Source: JALZMG01 sp963844175
GTDB taxonomy: Bacteria; Actinomycetota; Acidimicrobiia; Acidimicrobiales; Ilumatobacteraceae
Assembly (NCBI GenBank): GCA_963844175.1
Contig: CAWJNE010000016.1
Location: 71,460 to 135,459 of the forward strand
Length of the DNA: 64,000 nucleotides
Reading direction: 5' to 3'
The notes beneath the pieces were generated by a model, which saw only the letters and a program-made list of their open reading frames with translations, did not search any database and was not told where the DNA came from. A program made the translations under genes and the position numbers. This document shows positions 1-8,864 of this stretch, in pieces. Within the stretch, counting starts at the first letter, position 1; each line of letters opens with the position of its first letter.

Positions 1-711
1 CAGCAGCCAGGCCGCCAGCCCTTCGCCGACCGGCCCGACTCCGCCGAAGTCGCGCAGCGCGACCCCACGGTTGCGCTCCTGGAGGTCGATGATGTACGCC
101 GCGACGTCGTTGCGGTCCTGGTCGCTGAGCTCGCCGAACACCGGCATGGCCCCCGGCCCGATGAGGACCGCTTCGCCGATCTCCGTCGGTGTCGACTCCA
201 TCAGCGACGGCGCCGCGCGGCCGCCGCCGATCGCCGCTCCGGCCAGCGAGGCGGTGTGGCAGGCGGCGCAGTTGAGTCGGTAGATCTCGCCGCCGGCGCC
301 GACGTTGCCGGCAGCGATGTCGATGTCCGGGACCGCCGGTCCGTCGCCGAACGCCCCGGCGTACGCCACGAGGGCCACGATCTCCTCCTCGGAGAACTGC
401 ACCGGGCCGCGGTTGGCCTGCACGTTCGGCTCGGCCATCGGCATGCGGCCCGTGCGCAGGACGAAATCGACGGAGGCCTCGCCCTCCGCCTGCAGTGTCG
501 GTCCACGGCCCTCGACGCCCGCTCCGTCCAGCCCGTGGCAGCTGGTGCAGTGCGTTCGGTACAGCGTGCGGCCGAGGTCGGCGGGCGCTGCGGTCGGCGC
601 AGCAGTGGAATCCGGCGCCGCCCGGTCGCCGGCCGACGCGGCGAACGACGTCGCGCCAGCCGCCGCGGCAGCGGCCAGCGGAAGGGCGACGGCGAGGTGG
701 CTGAACTTCAC
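1..711 (-). CDS. qcrC: Diheme cytochrome c subunit of the cytochrome bc1 complex (partial, 3' end outside window)
   Basis: Membrane-anchored diheme cytochrome c that carries electrons from the bc1 complex to the aa3 oxidase in actinobacteria. The visible 237 residues start with a hydrophobic Ala-rich segment (about residues 5-22), followed by two CxxCH haem sites, CTSCH and CAACH, each in a cytochrome c domain. The C-terminal membrane helix expected for the family lies beyond base 1. The GTG start at 711 overlaps the stop of ctaE in a GTGA arrangement, so the two are probably translationally coupled, as in the usual ctaE-qcrC order. No defect is seen. Confidence 0.9.
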   Translation of the reverse strand, partial: MKFSHLAVALPLAAAAAAGATSFAASAGDRAAPDSTAAPTAAPADLGRTLYRTHCTSCHGLDGAGVEGRGPTLQAEGEASVDFVLRTGRMPMAEPNVQANRGPVQFSEEEIVALVAYAGAFGDGPAVPDIDIAAGNVGAGGEIYRLNCAACHTASLAGAAIGGGRAAPSLMESTPTEIGEAVLIGPGAMPVFGELSDQDRNDVAAYIIDLQERNRGVALRDFGGVGPVGEGLAAWLL

Positions 712-1307
712 CGGATGATCCAGATCGTGGCGAAGAGGAACAACCAGATGACGTCGACGAGGTGCCAGAAGAGGGAGACGCCGCCGGTCCAGGTGGCGAT
801 GGCGGCGGGGCGGCTGGTGCGGGCGGAGCGGACGAACAGCAGGGCCATGGCGATCAGTCCGGCCGACACGTGGGCCGAGTGCAGGCCCGTGAGCAACCAG
901 TAGGTCGAGCCGTACGGGTGGTCGTCGGCGGTGAAGGAAAGCGTGGCGTACTCGGCGAACTGGTTGGCCAGGAACGCTGCGCCGAGGGCGATGGTGGCCA
1001 GCAGCCACCGTCGCTGGCGGCCGGCGTCGTCGCGCTCGGCGGCGCGATCGGAGGCGACCAGCGTGAAGGACGAGGCGAGGAGCACGGCGGTGAAGATCCC
1101 CGCCCGCAACGTGTCGAGCTCGACGCCCTCGGGCGGCCACGGCTGGTTGCCGGCACGCAGGAGGAAGTAGGCGGCGAAGAACGGCGCGAACAGCATGACG
1201 TCCGAGGCCAGGAACACGATCACGCCGAACTGCCCCGTCGACCGCATCGACGCCAGCGAGCTGGGCGAGCCGGTCGCGGGCGGCGCCGTCGACGCGAGGT
1301 CGGACAC
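708..1307 (-). CDS. ctaE: Cytochrome c oxidase subunit III
   Basis: Subunit III of the aa3-type haem-copper oxidase, a multi-helix inner-membrane protein. The 199 residues are the normal length for the short actinobacterial form. After a polar N-terminus it shows FGVIVFLASDVMLFAPFFAAYF and later helices containing WLLTGLHSAHVSAG and a C-terminal FWHLVDVIWLFLF, both diagnostic of the family. It is the first visible gene of a leftward pair with qcrC, overlapping it by 4 bases. The upstream region 1308-1444 holds an inverted repeat and must contain its promoter, because the next gene is divergent. Confidence 0.93.
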   Translation of the reverse strand: MSDLASTAPPATGSPSSLASMRSTGQFGVIVFLASDVMLFAPFFAAYFLLRAGNQPWPPEGVELDTLRAGIFTAVLLASSFTLVASDRAAERDDAGRQRRWLLATIALGAAFLANQFAEYATLSFTADDHPYGSTYWLLTGLHSAHVSAGLIAMALLFVRSARTSRPAAIATWTGGVSLFWHLVDVIWLFLFATIWIIR

Positions 1308-1371
1308 GCGCCATTTCTACCCCAGGGCGCCCGAGCCAGCCGTTTCCCACGTCGAGATCGGACGACCGACG

Positions 1372-1396
1372 GAAGTGGACATCAGATGTCCACTTC
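1372..1396. promoter_or_regulatory. Perfect 11-bp inverted repeat between divergent genes
   Basis: Arms GAAGTGGACAT and ATGTCCACTTC are exact reverse complements separated by CAG. The site lies 65 bases before ctaE and 49 bases before the DinB gene. The position and short spacer fit a dimeric repressor or activator operator better than a terminator, since both genes start away from it. The regulator is not identified. Confidence 0.55.
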
Positions 1397-1444
1397 AATG
1401 GCGCATGCTGGTCGCCGTCCTCGACGACCGAACGGAGACCGAAC

Positions 1445-2026
1445 ATGCCAGGACAGGCCCCGCCACTCACCGACGAGCGAGAGCTGCTGTTGGCGTACAT
1501 CGCCCAGCAGCGCGACGGGATCAAGAACGCCGCCTACGGCCTGACCGACGAGCAAGCGCGCCAGACTCCGACGGCGGGTGCGCTGAGCGTCGGCGGGCTC
1601 GTCACCCACGTGACGGCGATGGAGCGCGGCTGGATCGACGTGGTGCTCCAGCGGGCCGGCGGCGGCGCCGAGGAGTACGAGGAGGGCTTCCGGCTCGGGC
1701 CGGACCGTTCGCTGGCCGAGGCCCTCGCCGAGCTCGACGCGGTGGCGGCGAGCACCGAGCAGGTCGTCCGGGGCATGTCGCTCGACGCGCCGGTCCCCGT
1801 GCCCAAGGGCGTGCCGTGGTACCCGGACGACGTGGAGGCCTGGTCACTGCGCTGGGTGCTGCTGCACCTGATCGAGGAGATCGGTCGTCACGCCGGGCAC
1901 GCCGACATCGTGCGGGAGTCGATCGACGGCGCCACGATGTACGAGCTGCTGGCCGCCGTGGAGGGCTGGCCGGCAACGGATTGGTTGCAGCCGTGGACGC
2001 CACCCGATGGGCCGGCGCCCTCGTGA
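1445..2026 (+). CDS. DinB / DUF664 family metal-dependent protein
   Basis: Four-helix-bundle DinB-like protein of 193 residues. Members of this group are metal-dependent thiol transferases or isomerases, often mycothiol-dependent in actinobacteria; the substrate here is unknown. Family signs are the early His in GLVTHVTAMERGW and the C-terminal HLIEEIGRHAGHADI, which supply the His metal triad. ATG start at 1445 has GGAGA eight bases upstream. Its stop overlaps the GTG start of the VOC gene (GTGA), so the pair is probably co-translated. A leaderless start is not needed. Confidence 0.85.
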   Translation: MPGQAPPLTDERELLLAYIAQQRDGIKNAAYGLTDEQARQTPTAGALSVGGLVTHVTAMERGWIDVVLQRAGGGAEEYEEGFRLGPDRSLAEALAELDAVAASTEQVVRGMSLDAPVPVPKGVPWYPDDVEAWSLRWVLLHLIEEIGRHAGHADIVRESIDGATMYELLAAVEGWPATDWLQPWTPPDGPAPS

Positions 2027-2905
2027 TCGCCCGGGACGGTTACCCCGCCGGCGTGCCGTGCTGGATCGACCTCGAGCCGCCGGACGTCGGCGCAGCGATC
2101 GAGTTCTACGGCGGGGTGTTCGGTTGGACGTTCGATGACCGGCAGCCGGCCGAGGCGAGGTCGAGGTCGGGGTCGGCCGACCGGGACGTCGTCGCTGCGC
2201 TCGACGGGCTGACGGTGGCCGGCGTCGGTTCACCGGCTGACGAGACCGCGGCCGGGGCCACCGGCCCGCCGAGGTGGAACACCTACGTCGCCGTCGACGA
2301 CGCCGACGGCGTCGCTGCCACGGTCTGGCGATCCGGGGGACGCGTGCTGCAGCCGCCGACCGACGTCGGTACTGCCGGGCGCTCGGCAGTCATCGCCGAC
2401 CCGGCAGGGGCCGCGCTGCGCCTCTGGCAGGCCGCCACCCACCGCGGCGCGCAGGTCGTCAACGCCGACAGCGCCTGGAACTGGAGCAACCTCGTCGTCG
2501 CCGATCCGTCCGCCGTGGGCGACTTCTATCGCGCCGTGTTCGGGTGGGAGCTGACCGCCGTCGACATCGGCGGCGCCGAGGCCCTCATGGTGCGCCGGCC
2601 CGGCTACGGCGACCACCTGGCCGAGCTGGAGCCGGGCATCCGGGAACGTCAGGACGAATCCGGCGCCCCGCCCGGCTTCGCCGACGCGGTGGCGTGGGTG
2701 GAGCAGGCCCCGGCGGGCACACCGGCGACGTGGCGGATCGTGTTCGCCGTCGCCGACACCGACGCCACCGCGCGGCGAGCCGTCGAGCTCGGCGGCGCAG
2801 GTGCGCGTCGAGCCGTACGACGCCGGCCCCGTTCGAGCCGCCGTGCTGGTCGACGATCAGGGCGCCGAGTTCACGGTGAACCACTTCGACCCATCGCAGC
2901 TCTGA
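2023..2905 (+). CDS. Two-domain VOC (glyoxalase/bleomycin resistance) family protein, frameshifted near 2798
   Basis: Two tandem vicinal-oxygen-chelate domains (about residues 1-130 and 150-290). Each begins with the typical entry, CWIDLEPPDVGAAIEFYGGVFGW and then WSNLVVADPSAVGDFYRAVFGW. Such proteins are metal-dependent lyases, dioxygenases or drug-binding proteins; no substrate can be given. The frame breaks at about 2798 in GGCGGCGCAGG. Adding one CG there restores a normal end (AQVRVEPYDAGP to DPSQL) and the TGA at 2903. As sequenced, the frame runs on into unrelated sequence to 3018. It starts inside the DinB stop (GTGA) and is probably cotranscribed with it. Confidence 0.75.
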
Positions 2906-2957
2906 GCGTTCTCCGACGGAGTCACGACCTGTCGGTTGAGCACGTCGCCGCAGCCGG

Positions 2958-3675
2958 TCAGGTGTTGTCGGACCAGCCGCCGGTCGCCGACGGGGGCGGA
3001 TCGTCGAACTCGTCGTGACGGCGATACCAGAACGATTGCGGCGCCTGCGGCCATCCTTCGGGTGCATCCTCGCCCTCCGCCTGGCCGCCGTAGGGCGCGA
3101 GGGCGAACATGCTCCAGACGCTGCCGATGGCTTGGACCATCGGGCCGTGCTGAAGGAAATAGGTGCGGTAGACGTCGTCGCCGTCGCGCAGGAACACGTT
3201 GAGGCCGAACCACTCGTCGACCCCGAGATCGGCCGAGAAGCGTTCGGTGCCGATCGTGTACCACGGGACATCGGTCCAGCCCATCCGCTCGGCGTAGCGG
3301 CGGAGGTTCGCCTGGGGTGCCGGCGACGCCATGGCAACGGTGATGTCGCGAGCATGCAAGAGGCCGAGCTCGGGAATGCCGTCGGCCCAGGACGAGCAGC
3401 CGACGCACCCGGCATCGGGCCAGCCGCCGACGCCCGCTTCGAAGAAGAAGCGGTACAGGATGAGCTGACTCCGTCCGTCGAACAGCTCCGCCAGGGACCG
3501 CGACCCGTCAGGGCCGTCGAAGCGGTAGTCGTGCTCGACGCGGACCATGGGCATGCGCTTGCGATCGGCCTCGAGCTGGTGCATCTCCGCGGCGACCGCC
3601 TCCTCGCGCGGTCATGGCCGCCAGGGCCTCATCCCATTCGGTCTGGCTGACGACAGGCGGGCGAGCGAGTGTCAT
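2958..3675 (-). CDS. DUF899 thioredoxin-like family protein, N-terminus frameshifted near 3608
   Basis: DUF899 proteins have a thioredoxin-like fold; their activity is not established. The main frame (to 3584) shows the core motifs RRFFFE-like RFFFEAGVGGWPDAGCVGCSSWAD and the later SADLGVDEWFGLNVFLRDGDDVYRTYF, followed by SFWYRRHDEF at the end. The usual N-terminus, beginning ATG at 3675 (MTLARPPVVSQTEWDEALAA), is in another frame. The two join if one CG is added in the GCGCGAGG string at about 3606-3610, giving TAREEAVAAEM. Family length with the join (about 238 residues) is normal. Convergent with the VOC gene. Confidence 0.75.
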
Positions 3676-3873
3676 GGAGCCAGCTTTCCCGCAGGTCTCG
3701 CCGATCAGTCCACCCCGGTCCCCTGCGGCGTCGCCTCGTCACCGAGGAATGCGCGGCAGACTTCCGGACGTTCGTACCCCGCCGGCCCCCAGGCACGAGC
3801 ACCAGCCGCCTGACACCGCGCGCGCTCTAGTGTCCGACGGTCCCTGCGGTCAGCCGACGAGGAGCCCTGCACC

Positions 3874-5511
3874 GTGACCACCCCGCCAACCCGCACGAGC
3901 AGCCCGGCGTGGACGGCGCTGGCGCGCCACCACGCCGAGATCGGCGACGTGCACCTTCGCCAGCTGTTCGCCGACGATCCCGAACGGGGTGAGCGGATGA
4001 CCGCCGAGGCAGCCGGGCTGTACCTCGACTACTCGAAGAACCGGATCACCGACGAGACCGTGCGCCTGCTCGTCGACCTCGCGCGCGAGTGCGATCTCGA
4101 CGGCCATCGCGACGCCATGTTCCGCGGCGACAAGATCAACGTCTCCGAGCACCGGTCCGTGCTCCACGTCGCGCTGCGGATGCCCAAGGGCTCGACGCTC
4201 GTCGTCGATGGGGTCGACGTCGTCGCCGAGGTCCACGACGTGCTCGACCGCATGGCGGCGTTCGCCGACCGCATCCGCTCCGGCGAGTGGACCGGCCACA
4301 CCGGCAAACCGATCCGCAACATCGTCAACGTCGGGATCGGCGGCTCCGACCTCGGACCGGTGATGGCCTACCGGGCCCTGCGCCACTACAGCCAACGCGA
4401 CCTCACGTTCCGGTTCGTGTCCAACGTCGACGCCACCGACTTCGTCGAGGCGACCCACGATCTCTCCCCCGACGAGACGCTGTTCATCATCTCGTCGAAG
4501 ACCTTCGGCACCCTCGAGACGCTGACCAACGCGACGTCGGCACGAGATTGGGTGACGGGCGCGCTTGGCGCCGACGGGGCCGTGGCCAAGCACTTCGTCG
4601 CCGTGTCGACGAACGCCGAGAAGGTCGCCGCCTTCGGCATCGACACCGCCAACATGTTCGGCTTCTGGGACTGGGTCGGCGGCCGCTACTCGATGGACTC
4701 GGCGATCGGGCTGTCGACGATGATCGCCATCGGGCCGGACCAGTTCACCGAGCTGCTGGGAGGTTTCCACGATCTCGACGAGCACTTCCGCACCGCTCCC
4801 CTCGAGCAGAACCTGCCCGTCCTCATGGGACTGCTCGCCGTCTGGTACGTCAACTTCTTCGGCGTCCAGACCATCGGCGTGATGCCCTACGACCAGTACC
4901 TCGAGCGCTTCCCCGCCTACCTCCAGCAGCTGACGATGGAGTCGAACGGCAAGCACGTGACGCTGAGCGGCGCCCGCGTCGACTACGACACCGGCGCCGT
5001 CTACTGGGGCGAGCCGGGCACCAACGGGCAGCACAGCTTCTACCAACTGCTCCACCAGGGCACTCGCCTGATCCCCGTCGACCTCATCGGCTTCGGCCAG
5101 AGCCTCAACCCGCTGCGCGACCACCACGACATCCTTTCGTCGAACGTCTTCGCACAGGCCCAGGCGCTGGCCTTCGGCAAGACGGCCGACGAGGTGCGCG
5201 CCGAGGGCACGCCGCCCGATGTCGTACCGCACCGGGTGATGGAGGGCAACCGGCCGACCAACGTGCTGCTCGCCGAGCGGCTGACGCCGCGCCTGCTCGG
5301 CACACTCGTCGCCCTCTACGAGCACAGCGTCTTCACCCAGGGCACGATCTGGGACATCGACTCCTTCGACCAGTGGGGCGTCGAGCTGGGCAAGGTGCTG
5401 GCCGTGCAGATCTTCCCCGAGCTGGAGAGCGAGGACGAGCCGGAGCTCACCCATGACTCATCGACGAACGCGCTGATCCGGCGCTACCGCGCCCTCAAGC
5501 ACCGTGGCTGA
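3874..5511 (+). CDS. pgi: Glucose-6-phosphate isomerase
   Basis: Interconverts glucose 6-phosphate and fructose 6-phosphate in the cytoplasm. The 545 residues match the bacterial long form. Visible family signatures are VGIGGSDLGPVMAYRAL, FWDWVGGRYSMDSAIG and GTNGQHSFYQLLHQG, with the C-terminal SFDQWGVELGK. The GTG start at 3874 has a GAGGAG Shine-Dalgarno sequence ten bases upstream. The 3' end overlaps the convergent rpiA gene by 17 bases. Together with zwf this forms a pentose-phosphate entry cluster. The 534-residue open frame on the opposite strand is a GC-bias shadow. Confidence 0.97.
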   Translation: MTTPPTRTSSPAWTALARHHAEIGDVHLRQLFADDPERGERMTAEAAGLYLDYSKNRITDETVRLLVDLARECDLDGHRDAMFRGDKINVSEHRSVLHVALRMPKGSTLVVDGVDVVAEVHDVLDRMAAFADRIRSGEWTGHTGKPIRNIVNVGIGGSDLGPVMAYRALRHYSQRDLTFRFVSNVDATDFVEATHDLSPDETLFIISSKTFGTLETLTNATSARDWVTGALGADGAVAKHFVAVSTNAEKVAAFGIDTANMFGFWDWVGGRYSMDSAIGLSTMIAIGPDQFTELLGGFHDLDEHFRTAPLEQNLPVLMGLLAVWYVNFFGVQTIGVMPYDQYLERFPAYLQQLTMESNGKHVTLSGARVDYDTGAVYWGEPGTNGQHSFYQLLHQGTRLIPVDLIGFGQSLNPLRDHHDILSSNVFAQAQALAFGKTADEVRAEGTPPDVVPHRVMEGNRPTNVLLAERLTPRLLGTLVALYEHSVFTQGTIWDIDSFDQWGVELGKVLAVQIFPELESEDEPELTHDSSTNALIRRYRALKHRG

Positions 5512-6154
5512 TGTGCCGGCGCTCGACGGTGGCGCCGCGCCCGATGAGGACGGTGCTGACCATGTCCGCGGGGAACAGCCCGTGGCCGACCACACCAGGC
5601 GTCGCCGCCAGGCGCGCGGCGAGTGCGGCGGGATCGGGCACCGGGCCGCCGTAGTCGGCGATCACGCCACCGTCGGGGCTGCGCGGCACGTCTCGTGGGG
5701 ACGTCGGATGCAGCTGGGCCAACGTGGCGGCCAGCCCGAACTCGAGCAGCTCGAGCGGGATCGGTGGGTGCAGCGCGTCAACCGTCTTGGTCGAGTCGGC
5801 GATGACCACGAACTGCCGAGCGGCGGCGGCGACGATCTTCTCGCGGGTGTGCGCCGCGCCGCCGCCCTTGACGAGCCACCCGTCCGGCGCGACCTGGTCG
5901 GCGCCGTCGATGGCGATGTCGAGCAGCTCGATCGTCGCGAAGTCGACGACGACGAGACCGAGCCGGCGGGCCCCCTGCTCCGTGCTCGGCGAAGCCGCCA
6001 CGCACGTGATCGCCAACCCGCGTGCCGCCAACGCCGGCAGCAGATGGTCGACCGTCGTGCCGCTGCCGAGCCCGACGACCATGCCGTCCTCGACGAGTTC
6101 CGCCGCGGCGTGCGCAGCGGCTTGCTTCTCCTGCTCGACGTCCATTGGCGCCAC
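5495..6154 (-). CDS. rpiA: Ribose-5-phosphate isomerase A
   Basis: Converts ribulose 5-phosphate and ribose 5-phosphate in the pentose phosphate pathway. The 219 residues carry the typical MVVGLGSGTTVDHLL phosphate-binding loop and DGADQVAPDGWLVKGGGAAHTREKIVA active-site stretch. A GTG at 6154 opens the frame; an in-frame ATG lies at 6145 and could also be the start. It is divergent from zwf with only 26 bases between the longest starts, so one small region must serve both, and it is convergent with pgi. Confidence 0.94.
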   Translation of the reverse strand: MAPMDVEQEKQAAAHAAAELVEDGMVVGLGSGTTVDHLLPALAARGLAITCVAASPSTEQGARRLGLVVVDFATIELLDIAIDGADQVAPDGWLVKGGGAAHTREKIVAAAARQFVVIADSTKTVDALHPPIPLELLEFGLAATLAQLHPTSPRDVPRSPDGGVIADYGGPVPDPAALAARLAATPGVVGHGLFPADMVSTVLIGRGATVERRHISHGA

Positions 6155-6180
6155 ATCGAACCAGGTCCGAGCGGTCGCCG

Positions 6181-7638
6181 ATGAGCACCACCCGATCGAG
6201 AGGCCTTCCAGTCCCCGACGACCACGTGATCGTGATCTTCGGGGCCACCGGCGACCTGGCCAAGCGCAAGCTCCTCCCGGGCCTGTTCCACCTCGCCTCG
6301 GCGGGCCTGATGCCGGCGCGGTACCGCATCGTCGGGTCAGCGCCGGCGCAGTTCGCGCTCACCGACGACCAGTTCCGCCAACACGCCCGCGACGCCGTCG
6401 CCGAGTTCGGGCTCGCCCCTCCGGCCGGCGATGCGTGGACGGCGTTCGAGTCGACGCTCCACTTCGGCGCCGCCGACCCGGCCGACCCCGACCCCCTGCT
6501 CGCCGCCGTCCACGCCGCCGAGGCGGCGATCGGCGGCCAACCCCGCCGGCTGTTCCACCTCGCCGTCCCGCCGTCGGCGTCGGCCAGCGTCGTCGCCATG
6601 CTCGGCGCCACCGGGCTCGCCGCCGGCGGCCGGGTGATCGCCGAGAAGCCGTTCGGCACCGACCTCGCGTCGGCGAAGGCGCTCAACGCTGCGTTCCACG
6701 CTGTCTTCGACGAATCGCAGATCTTCCGCATCGACCACTTCCTCGGCAAGGAATCCGTCGACAACCTGCTCGCACTGCGCTTCGCCAACGGGCTGTTCGA
6801 GCCGATCTGGAACCGCGACCACATCGCCTACGTGCAGATCGACGTGCCCGAGGCGATCGGCATCGAGGGCCGGGCGGCGTTCTTCGAGGCCACCGGCACG
6901 TTCAAGGACATGGTCGTCACCCACCTGTTCCAGGTGCTCGGGTTCGTCGCCATGGAGCCTCCGACATCGCTCATGGCGAAGCCGCTGCGCGACGAGAAGG
7001 GCAAGGTGTTCGAGGCGCTCCGACCGCTCGACGTGGCTCACGTCGTGCGCGGCCAGTACGACGGCTATCTCGCCGAACCCGGGGTCGACCCGGCGTCGTC
7101 GACCGAGACGTTCGTGGCCCTGCGCGTCGAGGTGGACAACTGGCGGTGGAGCGGCGTCCCCTTCTACCTGCGCACGGGGAAGGCGATGGCCGAGCGCCGC
7201 CAGACCGTGACCCTGGTGTTCCGCCGCCCAGCGGTGCAGATGTTCCGCGCCGCCGCAGCCGACGCCCACCGCCGCCGCGCCAACCAGTTGATGATCGATT
7301 TCGACGACCCCGGCTGGATCAGCGCGCGGCTACTGGCCAAGGTGCCGGGCCCGACGATGCGCCTGGGCGAGGTCGACATGACGTTCCGCTACGGCGATTC
7401 GTTCGCCGGCGAGGAAGGGCTGGAGGGCTACGAGCGGCTGATCCTCGACGCCATGCACGGCGATCAGTCGCTGTTCACGCGCGCTGACGGCATCGAGCGG
7501 CTGTGGGAGGTCTCGACGCCGCTCCTCGACGACCCGCCGCCCGTGCAGCCCTACGCCAAGGGCTCGTGGGGGCCTGACTCCGTCCGCCACCTCATCGCCC
7601 CGCACCACTGGTCGCTCCCGCTCGACCCGCCGACCTGA
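6181..7638 (+). CDS. zwf: Glucose-6-phosphate 1-dehydrogenase
   Basis: NADP-dependent oxidation of glucose 6-phosphate, first step of the oxidative pentose phosphate pathway. The 485 residues contain the nucleotide-binding IFGATGDLAKRKL near the N-terminus, EKPFGTDLASAK, and the substrate signature RIDHFLGKE. The C-terminus ends in the usual WGP..V..LI..HHW pattern. The ATG at 6181 is chosen because the nucleotide-binding fold begins about 18 residues later; the open frame runs further upstream but through the rpiA promoter and gene start. It clusters with pgi and rpiA. Confidence 0.96.
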   Translation: MSTTRSRGLPVPDDHVIVIFGATGDLAKRKLLPGLFHLASAGLMPARYRIVGSAPAQFALTDDQFRQHARDAVAEFGLAPPAGDAWTAFESTLHFGAADPADPDPLLAAVHAAEAAIGGQPRRLFHLAVPPSASASVVAMLGATGLAAGGRVIAEKPFGTDLASAKALNAAFHAVFDESQIFRIDHFLGKESVDNLLALRFANGLFEPIWNRDHIAYVQIDVPEAIGIEGRAAFFEATGTFKDMVVTHLFQVLGFVAMEPPTSLMAKPLRDEKGKVFEALRPLDVAHVVRGQYDGYLAEPGVDPASSTETFVALRVEVDNWRWSGVPFYLRTGKAMAERRQTVTLVFRRPAVQMFRAAAADAHRRRANQLMIDFDDPGWISARLLAKVPGPTMRLGEVDMTFRYGDSFAGEEGLEGYERLILDAMHGDQSLFTRADGIERLWEVSTPLLDDPPPVQPYAKGSWGPDSVRHLIAPHHWSLPLDPPT

Positions 7639-7660
7639 GGGCCGCCGACGGCGCTCGGCC

Positions 7661-7897
7661 TCAGGTGGCGTCGAGGTGCAGGCGAGCGCCGTCGGGCAAG
7701 CCACTGCGGGAGCTGCCCACGGCGTCGAGCACCGCGTCGGCGTCGCCCTCGACGACGAGTTCGAGGCTGACCCCGGCGTCGGTGGTCTGCGGCGGTTGCG
7801 ACGCCGTGAGGTCGATGCCGGGCGCGTCGGCCAGCGCCGTCGCGATGCCCATCGCCAGCTCTCTCGGGCCCTCGTAGCGGACGCGATAGGCCGGCAC
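7661..7897 (-). CDS. Small conserved-looking protein of unknown function
   Basis: A 78-residue protein beginning with PAYRVRYEGPRELAMGIATAL and containing SLELVVEGDADAVLDAV, which reads like a small alpha/beta domain. I do not recognise the family. The GTG start at 7897 is preferred to the longer frame (to 7930) because a TAGGTT hexamer lies exactly seven bases before it, fitting a leaderless actinobacterial transcript. Convergent with zwf, whose stop is 22 bases away; divergent from the phosphatase gene. Confidence 0.55.
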   Translation of the reverse strand: MPAYRVRYEGPRELAMGIATALADAPGIDLTASQPPQTTDAGVSLELVVEGDADAVLDAVGSSRSGLPDGARLHLDAT

Positions 7898-8015
7898 GCT
7901 GGGCAACCTAATCGTGCTCCGCCCGGCCACGGGGTGACGGATGACCGAGGGCTGTTCACGTCCTGCTCATCCGCACGTCGATGGATCGACACGGTCGGCC
8001 TCTACCTTCGAACGG

Positions 8016-8780
8016 GTGACCACTGCTGCACCGACCCGCGGTCTCGAACTCGCTGGTGTCTTCAACTTCCGCGACCTCGGCGGCTACCCCACCCGCGACG
8101 GGCGGACCGTCCGGTGGCGCACCCTCTTCCGCGCCGACGGGCTGGGTCGCCTGACCGTCGAGGATCTCGAGGTGTTGCGTCCGATCGGACTGCGCACGGT
8201 GGTCGACCTGCGGACGGCGCGGGAGATCGACGAGCGGGGCCGGTTCCCGCACGAGGACTACCCCGTCGCCTTCCACCACCTCTCGGTGCTCGACCAGACC
8301 TGGGATCGCGAGGCCGCGATCCGCGAGAACCTGCCGCCGACCGAGTTCCTCCACCGCACGTACAACGGGATGCTGGTCGACGGTGGGCAACGATTCGCCG
8401 CCGCCTTCGAGGTGCTCGCCGATCCTGATGCGCTCCCGGCCGTCTTCCACTGCGCCGCCGGCAAGGACCGCACCGGACTGCTCGCCGCGCTGCTGCTGGG
8501 CGCCCTCGGCGTCGGCCACGACGACGTCGTGGAGGACTACGCGCTGACCCAGGAGACGATGGACGCCTTCCTCGCCACCACTGCGGCGCAGGACGAGGAG
8601 ATCGCCCGTCGGATCGAGTCGACGCCGCGTTCGTTCTTCACCGCCGACCCGGCGGCGATGTCGCTCGTGCTGACCGACCTCGAGCGGGACCACGGTTCGG
8701 TCCGCAACTTCGTCCGCCACCTCGGCGTCGCCGACTCGACGCTGACGAAGCTCGACGACCTCCTCCTCGCCACCGACTGA
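8016..8780 (+). CDS. Tyrosine/serine protein phosphatase (PTP-like, Y_phosphatase3 type)
   Basis: Cysteine-dependent phosphatase of about 254 residues. The family opening GVFNFRDLGGYPTRDGRTVRWRTLFRADGL and the catalytic P-loop HCAAGKDRTG (Cx5R) are both present. The substrate may be a phosphoprotein or a phosphoinositide. The start is set at GTG 8016 because a TACCTT hexamer ends seven bases before it, which suggests a leaderless mRNA, and because the conserved domain starts about 12 residues later. It ends two bases before a long inverted repeat that separates it from the convergent flavin oxidoreductase. Confidence 0.87.
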   Translation: MTTAAPTRGLELAGVFNFRDLGGYPTRDGRTVRWRTLFRADGLGRLTVEDLEVLRPIGLRTVVDLRTAREIDERGRFPHEDYPVAFHHLSVLDQTWDREAAIRENLPPTEFLHRTYNGMLVDGGQRFAAAFEVLADPDALPAVFHCAAGKDRTGLLAALLLGALGVGHDDVVEDYALTQETMDAFLATTAAQDEEIARRIESTPRSFFTADPAAMSLVLTDLERDHGSVRNFVRHLGVADSTLTKLDDLLLATD

Positions 8781-8781
8781 C

Positions 8782-8864
8782 CCATCCGAGGGTTTGCTGC
8801 ATCGGAGGGTTTGCTGCGGGGCTTCCCCTCCGGTAGCCCTCGGATGCAGGAAACCCTCGGATGG
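8782..8864. terminator. Long imperfect hairpin between convergent genes
   Basis: Left arm 8782-8803 begins CCATCCGAGGGTTT and right arm 8843-8864 ends AAACCCTCGGATGG; the 22-base arms pair with a single mismatch. The 39-base loop contains a second copy of GGAGGGTTTGCTGC, so there is also a short tandem repeat. It fills the whole gap between the phosphatase stop and the stop of the flavin oxidoreductase, which suits a bidirectional terminator. Confidence 0.6.

Noticed and set aside
1195..2022. An open frame reading from within ctaE through DinB into the VOC gene
   Set aside because: It is antisense to ctaE and out of frame with DinB; only the part after 2023 codes for a recognisable domain.
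3850..5454. A 534-residue open frame opposite pgi
   Set aside because: The plus strand is a textbook pgi; the opposite frame has repetitive acidic/Val/His composition expected from GC-rich codon shadows.
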